64,000 bases of DNA, taken from NCBI RefSeq assembly GCF_004011695.2, contig NC_082409.1, positions 1,178,001 to 1,242,000 on the forward strand. The letters are read 5' to 3'. The notes below the pieces were generated by a model, which had not been told where the DNA came from, did not search any database, and was given only the letters and a program-made list of their open reading frames with translations. The DNA comes from Ascochyta rabiei. Taxonomy: Eukaryota > Ascomycota > Dothideomycetes > Pleosporales > Didymellaceae. Positions 1 through 8,707 of the stretch are shown here, in pieces. A program made the position numbers and the translations under genes. The first letter of the stretch is position 1; each line of letters opens with the position of its first letter.

Positions 1-1138
1 GTTGAAAGCTACGAAGAAAAAATGATAGGAAAAGGGTTACGATGGACTCGACATATGAGCTCACATAAGACGGCCGCAACGTCACGTAGCTGACTGCTTC
101 ACTTATATCTTTCAGACTGCTCAGGATTTCCACGATGCATTAATTCCTTGAGGATACAGTGGAAAAGGAAGCGTTTTATACTTCTGGTGACATAAGGCAG
201 TCCGCTCCAACAATGCTTATATCTGGGACTACTTGGTGCTTGGAACTGGTAATGACAGACTCTAGAGAATACGTTTTGTCCTGAGACCAACAAAGTCAGC
301 CATCTGATACCATAATGCGTCGTTGCCCATCCTGGGTGCAAGGCTGGCCGTCCTCGATGCAGCCGCCCGTGTCTTCATGATGTGCTTTCGTAGCGCGTAA
401 TTGTGATACGCCAATCGGATCGGCCTATCTGCCGCCCCTAAGAATCCGTCATATCGACTGTGCCGCAGAACAAAGCAAAGCATGCTGCTTCATACATGTA
501 TATAACACGTTACTCTCGTTCAATATGCAATACCAGTCTCTTCAGATCCTCAACCGCCCCTTTTTTGTTCCGATATCTACAAACCAAATACCTGCTACAT
601 ACGTAATTACACAAAACTCATGTCGTATTACACATTATCGATTGCAGTCTACGGGCCCGGCGAAGATCCAAATCACCGCTCACATTGGGACACGAGGTCG
701 GAAACCTATTGCATGTACAACTTATCTCCCTTGTAGGGTTGGTGTATCAGTTCGAAACCAAAAGTGTTCATCCGCTGGAGAGCCAGACTTGTGAAGGAAG
801 ATTATTTCTGAATTGTATCGAGGCCTCGAAATACCATCAGGTCGTGAGCACCATATCCCGAGAGCCTGCACCACGAAACAACAAAGTAAGAGCATCCTTG
901 CTGATGACCGATTGTATGCTGAAAAGCTGCAGGATCGGTGTCAAGACTGGACCCTCGAATGCGTTATAGCGCTCGAGGCGGAAGAGTTACTTCCTGCCGG
1001 AACTTCGGCCTGGATTGAAGGCCTTGTTGGAAAGTCTGCTCAGGCCGTTGCCACGGCGGCAGGTGGGAGATGGACCGCCGCGAGAAGATAGAGGTCGGAG
1101 CGATCAACGATATGGCGTGTACTACTGAGTGCCCTCGG
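1..1138. other. No gene recognised
   Basis: About 1.1 kb with only short overlapping open frames on both strands. None has recognisable motifs or convincing splice joins. It is the downstream flank of the kinase-like gene on the minus strand. Confidence 0.5.
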
Positions 1139-2008
1139 TCATACCCCACTGTAGCGGACTAGCTCTCTCTCAAGGTCAGATAGCAAGGCGTACGTTTCGT
1201 CTGACGGCTTTGGAATCATGCGATCGATCATGGAGGACCACAAGGGATTTCTCGCGCGTGACTTCGCTTTGAAATATTCACGCTCAGGTATACTGAATCC
1301 TGGAACACCCATATCCACAATAGCTACCACATTCAGCTGATTATCAACATGTATGTTGTCAGGAGTTAGGTCCCCATGGCAGAAAACCGCGCATCCGTCA
1401 CCTAAGCAACGAATTCTCTCTACAAGTTGTGCATCGTAAGCATCAAGGTGTCCTCCTAGCCGTGAATTTCGAAGTGCTTCGATAAGCCCGTTACAGTATT
1501 CCGAGCGCGATCTGAATGGGCCGTATTCCCGATTTGGCATGTTTATTGCGGGGATATGTTGGAAAAACACATCGCGGCATGGTTTGAAGCTGATGCATCC
1601 AAAGAAATCGCCACGTAGTTTCATCCGGCGCTTAACAAATCCTGCTAATTGTTTGATTACTCTTTCTATCTGCGGCTTGTCCATAGTGTGCAAGGCGTCA
1701 TAGAGCGGTGTTCCATTGACCCTGGACATGAAAATGCTGCCTGAGCCATCCTTCTCGTAAGCTCTGAACACTTCTGGAACTGGCACCTCAGTGGACGAAG
1801 CAATGAACCGCAATGCCTCTGCTTCTGTGACCTTTACATGTCGTCCTCTTTTGAGTATTCGATCAGAGTCCTGCAGGTGCTAAACAGATTTGTCAACCTG
1901 GTGCATGGCAATATTCTTCGCTCTTGTTATGTCAATGACTGTCGTAAGGTCGGTATCGAGGATGACGGGTTGTTCAGGTACTTCGACTGAGTCAGTTCTG
2001 GGGCGCAT
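1139..2008 (-). pseudogene. APH-family kinase-like protein, split by an in-frame stop
   Basis: The C-terminal part (1139 to about 1879) encodes an aminoglycoside-phosphotransferase-like kinase fold common in fungi. Seen directly are the catalytic-loop motif FCHGDLTPDN and, about 15 residues on, an IVDMG metal-site segment followed by PEREYFK, which resembles the fungal IDW..AG..PEYWEY pattern. The N-lobe lysine region reads DRILKRGRHVKVTEAEALRFIA just upstream of the segment that follows. An ATG at 2008-2006 opens the same frame (residues 1-42), but TAG at 1880-1882 interrupts it. Removing exactly 27 nt (1874-1900, starting GT and ending AG) would join ITRAKNIAMHQ to DSDRILKRG and give a normal-looking N-terminus. 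Twenty-seven nt is very short for a fungal intron, so this is either an ultrashort intron, use of a weak donor further upstream, or a broken gene. Substrate unknown; such fungal proteins are not proven drug kinases. Confidence 0.55.
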
Positions 2009-2380
2009 CTGTCAGCACGAAGAGATGTGTTGCAAGAGGATACGGACATGCCGTAGAGGGAGAGGGGGAGGGGAAGGGCATGTCGGGTCCATAACGAAGA
2101 GAAGTCTGCCAGAACAAATGTTGGCTTGTTACTGCATCACAATGAAATCTTGAGCGCGTGCGAGGACATCGAGCAGCAAGGGACGACGCAAGGGCCTCTT
2201 CTCGGGAGGGAAAGGTGCTGGACAAGCAGGCGCTGCTGTTTGTGGAGGTGAAATTGCCGCTTATCGAGACGAGGTAGCGCAGCAGCTCAGTGAGTGACGC
2301 GGACCGGGCTGCACGCCAAGAGCGACTGTGACTGTGCACCGTGCACGGGGTGTCCGTGCATGGAGAGCAGATCTCAACCA
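2009..2380. other. Intergenic, no feature seen
   Basis: Between the kinase-like gene and the left arm of the inverted repeat. Open frames here have no recognisable motif. Confidence 0.4.
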
Positions 2381-2463
2381 GGACACGCTTGAGCTGACCA
2401 ACGCTAAGAGCTCAACCTTGCCTTAGCAGCTCTATCTAACCAACGCTAGGGATTATCTTCTAA

Positions 2464-2586
2464 ATAGGGTTAGAAAATGATATAAACATGTTAGGATATT
2501 AGCATTATATTTATAACAAAATCTTAGGGTTAGAGTTAGTTTAAGGTTAGGGTTATTTTAGGGTTATTTTAGGGTTAGGGTTATCT
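2464..2586 (+). repeat. Interstitial TTAGGG-like motifs
   Basis: Several TTAGGG or TAGGGTTA motifs occur at about 2464-2473 and densely at 2524-2586, separated by ATTTT spacers rather than in a perfect array. TTAGGG is the usual telomere unit of filamentous ascomycetes. They lie inside the left half of the outer inverted repeat, so this is an internal, decayed or captured copy and not a chromosome end. Confidence 0.6.
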
Positions 2587-2594
2587 AGAATCTA

Positions 2595-2867
2595 CTATGG
2601 TAGCTGGCATAAGTAGTGTAGGTGGGTCCGGCATAACTAGGGTGTCATCCGAATGACCCGGAATGGCCCTACTGGCTAGATTACACCGAATCCACCCTAT
2701 TTTAGTATATAATACAGTGTAAACCTGTCTTTAACTACATCAACGTGTCATAGATGCCCATGGTGGGTACACAAAGTACTGAGTAATCAATTCAATTCAC
2801 CCGAAAAATACAGCCGAACACCCCTGTCGTGCTTCCCCACCTACACTACTTATGCCAGCTACCATAG
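2595..2867. mobile_element. TA-flanked MITE, 273 bp
   Basis: Perfect 32-bp terminal inverted repeats at 2595-2626 and 2836-2867, starting CTATGGTAGCTGG. TA lies on both sides (2593-2594 and 2868-2869), the target duplication expected for Tc1/mariner-type transposition. No coding capacity, so it would need a transposase supplied elsewhere. It is inserted between the arms of the 2381-2999 inverted repeat. Confidence 0.8.
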
Positions 2868-2999
2868 TATTCTATTCTATTATTGTAGAGTGCAGCAGCT
2901 GCAAAGATTTTAATTTTAGTGTTCTTGTGTGTTGCTTAGACTAAGTTGGTGAGTTGGTGGTTAGGTCAGCTTTAGCGTTGGTCAGCTCAAGTGTATCCT

Positions 3000-4422
3000 C
3001 GAGTGAGCCCGCGTGCGTTTTATGTTCGTCTGCAGAAGCCTGGGCTGGCAGCTCGCTGGCTTGGGGCATAGCGACGATCGTGGTGTTACTTGCAGTGCTC
3101 TCTAGGCACATCTGGCAATGCTGCCCATTCCATGCTTAACTGCCAAAAATAGCTCTTTGTTCATGGAAGATTCGAGAAGCGCACCACACTGCCGAAAGTC
3201 GATAAATCCAGAAAAGGCGTAAAATACAATAACTACATGCAGTGCGATTGACTTAATTTATACTCACTTAAGCCTGCTAACCCAAATAGTGCCTGTCTCG
3301 TGTCGATCTTGTCAAGGCCACGGCTCTGCCCACCGTGCCAAGCATGCCTCAAAAAGGTAACAATGCTCACTTTGATAGTGAGACAGCGGCCAGAACAGTA
3401 CTTATTTGCCCTGAGGCTTGCCATTACAGGTCAGAGGTGGACGCATCCACATGCCTGAGGCTGAGAGTAAGGCTGAGAGCCTAAAAGATCTTTCCAGCTG
3501 AGACGCAGGGCCCAATCGCGGATAAATTGCCTCTACACCAATAACCAGCGTAATGCTTCTAGAGTGTAAATAGGAGTGCTTCGCATCACAAGGAATACAT
3601 TAAGACGCCCAAGCTTGCAGCGCAGGCTCAGAGTCGTGCTGCAGCCAGGGTGTAAGATAGATCTACACAATTATGCTCTACACAGAATGATCAACAGCAT
3701 GCGAGCAACGTTGTAATTTTCCTTCAAATTTGTAGTGAGCAAGAGATCGTTCCTCGTGGATTCATATTATTTGACATGGGAACAGTATACCTGAGCGGCT
3801 AAGACATAGATTGCTCGAGTAGCGAATGTTTTTCTGGAGAGTGGGTTTTTCGCGTCGTAGGGGGGGGGGGGGGGGGTATTATCTGTTATTTCCTTTATGG
3901 ATTGCGTGGCTGTGTACACTCTGAGCCTGACTTAAGTAATGCATAATAGAATTTTCCGCTTGGCGGTAGAAAATTTTCAACCCCATTATCCATCCTTGGG
4001 TATTTCCCAAATCTGCTGACAGCCTCCGGCTGTTGTTATCAGATTAAGTTGCTGGTTGATACTTGTGTGAGTGTCACAGCACTGTATGTCAATACAGAAA
4101 CCGTTACGCGAAGCACTTACAAGGCTCCCATGTGAACATTATTCGTGAATCATGGTTCAAGTTCTCGCGCCACTTCTGTCGTGACGAAGCATTGTTGATG
4201 TTAAACTATAGGGTACATAAGTTACCTTTAGAACAACGCGTGACTTGTTCTATCCCACATCCCTAGTGAAACCCAACTGATTTACTCTTATCAGTGCAAT
4301 CTACAACGCTTTCGAAACATCTTTTTACTAGACCATCTCGATCCTGGCGATCGAGTGCTTTGTAGCTGTAGAGACCTATCAGCTACAAAAAGACGCCGGT
4401 CTAATATACACCAGCTAGCAAC
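3000..4422. other. Intergenic, no gene recognised
   Basis: About 1.4 kb of low coding potential upstream of the acidic-protein gene. The only notable feature is a 17-base G run at 3860-3876. Short frames show no motif. Confidence 0.5.
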
Positions 4423-6477
4423 ATGGCCTTTGACTACGCATCAAAAGATTCTTGCGATGCAACGGAGACTCAGCCCTTGTTAGTAAAGTCACTGGACGTC
4501 TCCGCTGTCACAATTTCAGAGCATCGTGATTCACTTCTCGCCATCGATGATGATATGGCTAGCACCGGCGTTGGCAAAAGTGATCTCAAACACCACGCTG
4601 GTGTAGGAGGTCTTGCATCAGGGCAAGAGTCGCTGAGTTTTGCCCCCGAACTTGCGTTGACGGAACAGACTATCAAGTACGCCGAGACGCCGTGTAAGTC
4701 GTATACTGGCGACGTAGCTCATGAGGGAATCATTGAGGTGTTGTATCAGGCCCTGATTTCAAACAGCAAGCACGCATTTCCACCTGCCACCGATCATTTT
4801 ACAACAGTATTGGATCGTCCAATGTTTGATATCGATATTGATAACGATGTCCGAGAACTTCAGGAAGCTACAGCGGCATTTTTGGCTGATCAGTACGACG
4901 ACGGTGAGTTTGTTGCCACGCCAGGCGACATCGTTGACCTCGAAGTCGCTACTACGGCGTTCCTAGCTGGCCGCTACGACGGTGAATTGTTTCGTATGGA
5001 GGGTCCTGGTTCTGGTTGCGGTCTCCTCCTTCCAGACAAGCAATCTCTTATTCCAACTTCGAAGGCTGTGGATATTGCTCGAGCTACGTTCAACTCCACC
5101 AAAGACAATGTCGAGATGATCGACGAGTATCTAGGCGCTCAACCATCATGCGGAAACGAGCCGAACACTCCACTGTTGGACGCAGCCTCCATGGTGGACG
5201 TGTCACAAAATGACAGCACATCGTTCTACGACCGCATGAGCCTAGAATTGCGGCCTGATACCCCTCAGCTTGATGAGTGTTCCAATCCGCCTTTGACATG
5301 CGAATTTCCTTCCGCTACGCGGAGCTATCCACCAGATCTTTCGGGTCATCTTTATCAGCACCCGGACTTCTGCGACGATGACGATGGCGATGAAGACGAC
5401 GATGGCGAGTTCTCAGACATCATGACAGACTTTTCAGATATGGCATTTGATGCACCAGACGCTCTATCGCTCTCGCAAGCATCATATGCCGCATCTTTCT
5501 TCGATATTGAGACCGAGACCCTCGTCGCCTATACGTCTTTGGATATGCTCTTGACGATTGACGACGAGGAAGAGCTTATTCCTTGTGGGCATCGAGTGCT
5601 CGATGACGAGGACGAGATTGATGCGGACGGCGAATGTGGAATCATGGAGATTGGCGAAGGGATCGATGATGGTCATGTTAGGATCATCGTCCATCTTGAC
5701 GAATCTTGGTTTGACTGCGACGTGCCAATAAATTCACCTGCCACACGGTCTGGTCAGCATCGCCTGCTGGAAGCTGTCGCAGAACTCCCAACAATCTTTG
5801 AAGAGGATGAGCCGAGCTCAGTTACACCAGACTCTTCGGCGGTCTTTTTAAACCACCCGGGCCCACAGGGCTCACCATTACTGCGACGAACTGACCTTCT
5901 CGAAAACGGCGATAAAGGTTATGCTCTTTTGTTTTCCAAATCGATCCCTGCAGTGGTTGCCATCCCCAATCTCGCTCAACATCTACGCCACCCTGATGTC
6001 GAGGCAAAGGCTGTAGTCGACAGCGAACAGGATCATGGGCTGCCGCAGCCCGTTTCGTTGTGCAGCACCGTCTTAAAAGACAAGAATGAATTCCAGAGCT
6101 CTGAGCTTTTTGCTGACGACATCTGGACCAACGGACCGGACCTCCAGCTTGCATTCTCAGACGAACAGACAGCCCGCTGTGAATTTGTCGATGGAGCTGC
6201 AGTCGACCTTTCTCAGTTCCCTGCCGCCGTGTTCGAAGCTGTCCAGGCTCGATCCTCGGACAACGTGTCAACATCTGGGGCTGACCTCAAGCAGAAGTTG
6301 CGTTCATTCAGTCACGACTTTCGGGATCTCGATTGGACTGAGCGCTTGGACAAGATCGTCGACCTTGCGATGAGCCACACGGCGGCACGCAGCCGGCTTG
6401 GTTCGATGCTACTGTGGAATCGCCTGCACATCGTACGACAAGATCCATCTACAATTCATCAGGATTTGACGCTGTGA
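4423..6477 (+). CDS. Hypothetical acidic protein, 684 aa
   Basis: One uninterrupted exon in a region otherwise poor in open frames. The product is rich in Asp, Glu, Ser and Thr, with no signal peptide, no membrane segment and no domain I recognise. A strongly acidic stretch lies near residues 317-331 (CDDDDGDEDDDGEF). Two similar short blocks near residues 147-155 and 182-190 (ATAAFLADQYDDGEF and TTAFLAGRYDGELF) suggest a small internal duplication. The C-terminal 60 residues (LKQKLRSFSHDFRDLDW onward) are less acidic and look helical. The ATG sits in a good context (caacATGGCC) soon after an AT-rich stretch. It is flanked by repeat-rich sequence, so a lineage-specific gene is plausible. Function unknown. 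Confidence 0.75.
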   Translation: MAFDYASKDSCDATETQPLLVKSLDVSAVTISEHRDSLLAIDDDMASTGVGKSDLKHHAGVGGLASGQESLSFAPELALTEQTIKYAETPCKSYTGDVAHEGIIEVLYQALISNSKHAFPPATDHFTTVLDRPMFDIDIDNDVRELQEATAAFLADQYDDGEFVATPGDIVDLEVATTAFLAGRYDGELFRMEGPGSGCGLLLPDKQSLIPTSKAVDIARATFNSTKDNVEMIDEYLGAQPSCGNEPNTPLLDAASMVDVSQNDSTSFYDRMSLELRPDTPQLDECSNPPLTCEFPSATRSYPPDLSGHLYQHPDFCDDDDGDEDDDGEFSDIMTDFSDMAFDAPDALSLSQASYAASFFDIETETLVAYTSLDMLLTIDDEEELIPCGHRVLDDEDEIDADGECGIMEIGEGIDDGHVRIIVHLDESWFDCDVPINSPATRSGQHRLLEAVAELPTIFEEDEPSSVTPDSSAVFLNHPGPQGSPLLRRTDLLENGDKGYALLFSKSIPAVVAIPNLAQHLRHPDVEAKAVVDSEQDHGLPQPVSLCSTVLKDKNEFQSSELFADDIWTNGPDLQLAFSDEQTARCEFVDGAAVDLSQFPAAVFEAVQARSSDNVSTSGADLKQKLRSFSHDFRDLDWTERLDKIVDLAMSHTAARSRLGSMLLWNRLHIVRQDPSTIHQDLTL

Positions 6478-8707
6478 GCAATAGGTCTAATGTAGTGAGA
6501 ATAGAGTCATGGTCCCTAAATTTGTAGATATGAACGCATGCCGGCACAGAAGTCAGTTGGTTGGAAATAAACCCTATCTTGATGACTGTGATGCAAACCC
6601 TGCTGCTAAGAAGCTACGCAAAGTCTTAGCACTTTCTGCAAAGCCATGTGCCGTCGGCGTGCTGTCTTTTTATCATCATCGGGCGATTCGCAAGCCGTTG
6701 AGTTCACATTGATCTGATCAACAGCGAACTTCTAGAAACTCATCGACACTTGGTCGCAGATACGAGACCACAAAATTCTGCAGGTATTGCTGCCGTTAGT
6801 GTTAACCAGACGGATCGCGAAAAATGACGATGTTGAACCAGTCCAGGCCGCTCCCATGAGCACGCGCTAGACCTAAAATGATTAGCGCCTGCAAGCAAAA
6901 TCTATTTTGAGGCTGTTATAAACACACCACCCATAACGTAAAGCCGGGGAAAGCAAGAAACCCCCGGGAGCATGACTAGGATCGTTGCATCGGCCGAGAT
7001 GATAGGTGAGTCTTTACGAATGGCGCTTGTGCCGTCCTGCCCTCCCAGCCACGCAAGGAGTGCTGCCCCAGTTACTGCCGTGCATCCGTCCCTTTCCTGC
7101 ATGAGCCTTTGTGCGGTGTGTTCTCGTGTGATGCGCTGGTACTCCAAGTGGACCTGTACTAAGATACGACTTCAGGCGTGCTACATCGTGACTCGACCCC
7201 CCCGCAGCCAAAGAGCTTACAGCATCCCAACAATGCTGCCTTCGAAGCCGATTAACTATGGTAACACAATTGTGCTTTAGCTAAAGACACTGTTACGATC
7301 TGCCGCTCAAAGAGTCGGTCCCAGCTTCGTGGATCGATCAGAAGCTTGACGCAAATAAGCATCACCTGCTTCGGTAAGGGTTGGGCACCAGATGAACCTG
7401 CACAACAGAATAAACCTTACGATCATTATGCAGTCGTATGTGGGGTTTGTGTAGTGAGAACGCCAGCCTCAGGTGAGTGTTTTGTGGGGCGCAGATAGGA
7501 GATTTATCACTGTCCAACAAAATACGATGGAAAATCCACTATGTGCTCTGATATCAGTTTTACGAGCAGTAGTGGATAGAGGGCGTTTGGGATCCTCAAC
7601 AATGAGCCACACTCGATTGTACACGGCTTGGAGCTTTGGGCAGTAGTGGTGCATCTGAATTATGAGTTTGCAAGGCTGCGTTGGCAAGGATGTGACTGCT
7701 CCACCTTCAGCGACGATGTTGGCAGCGCGACGAATCGGAATCCCCTGCCATCCTAGTGCAACGTTCATGTCGGCCATGCGTTGCATCACCATAACGGTGA
7801 TGGCGCATTGCTTGTTTTCCGCGCAGGCTTCCTAAACAGTCAAGGCGCGATCTCATAACCTGCAGGTCAGCAGAGGTGGCGTTTGTCTGAACGAGAGCCA
7901 ATACTTGGAAAACCAGCAGCATGGGTTCTTCGGCCTACAGGATACCGAGGCCCACCGCTATCCTCCATCGGATCAAGGTCGGAGAGAGCGCTGTGCCGAC
8001 CAGGAATACCTAGAGCGTTGACGGCGGCGGATCGTCAGGAACGTCCCTTTGACGGCGGTGGGCCACAGCCGCCTGCCCAAAGCCGAGGGAGGATTGTAGC
8101 CACAGCAGTGACAACTCCGAGATGAAGAGCTGCTGCTGAGAAGTCGAGAGTGGAGAGCCTTTAGGAGCTCTGACGGTCGGCGGAGTGAGGTGACAGTCGC
8201 CGCTGAGTGCCGATGGGTGGTCGGTGGGCCAAGCTAGCGCAGATTGGGAAAGGCAAAGTCCATAATTAGAGCCGATCGACTCAGGCTACCATGACTAACA
8301 AGCAATAGGGCTATGTCGTTCGGCACTGCTCCTGACTACGCTGCTTGCTAATTAGAGCAAACCCATTTGAGCATCGACACTATCGAGGTACCGTGCCCAC
8401 CGTGTTCCCAGGATGGAACCTCGTGTTTTGCTCCATGGCGAGATGTCACTTCGTAAATGACAAAGCGCTGGCCATGGCGACGTCAGCCATCCAGGATGCT
8501 CGAGGACAGCCAGTGAGTTCTGCTCAGTATATAGCTGTCGCTCATCCTCACCCAGATATCTTTTCATCACAACAACAAAAAACAGTTACTTAACTACTAC
8601 TTTCGCTTTATTCAGCCTTCTCCAGACAGACCTTCGTTAGAGTCTATCTCCAGATCACTAATAATTAATTACTCTGCCCGCCGAAAAAGTCACTCAAATC
8701 AATCAAG
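6478..8707. other. Intergenic, about 2.2 kb, mostly featureless
   Basis: No convincing gene. Short minus-strand frames near 7470-7920 were considered and not accepted. The right end is the promoter of the secreted protein gene at 8708 and contains a TATA box. Confidence 0.45.
8528..8533 (+). promoter_or_regulatory. TATA box of the secreted repeat protein gene
   Basis: TATATA 175 bp before the ATG at 8708, followed by CT- and CA-rich leader sequence. A clear TATA box fits a strongly or conditionally expressed secreted protein. Confidence 0.5.

Larger units (their letters stand above)
2381..2999. repeat. Outer inverted-repeat element, about 620 bp
   Basis: An arm at 2381-2407 (contains CTTGAGCTGACCAACGCTAA, 2388-2407) is matched in inverted orientation at 2972-2998. 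A 20-bp core is perfect and the outer ends are imperfect (GGACACG versus GGATACA). The interior holds degenerate TTAGGG-like motifs and a second complete short inverted-repeat element (2595-2867). There is no open frame that could be a transposase. No clear target-site duplication is visible. Confidence 0.6.

Noticed and set aside
7469..7922. Overlapping minus-strand frames of 71 and 107 codons
   Set aside because: No recognisable domain, and the two frames do not join across a plausible intron; possibly a decayed gene but not supportable.
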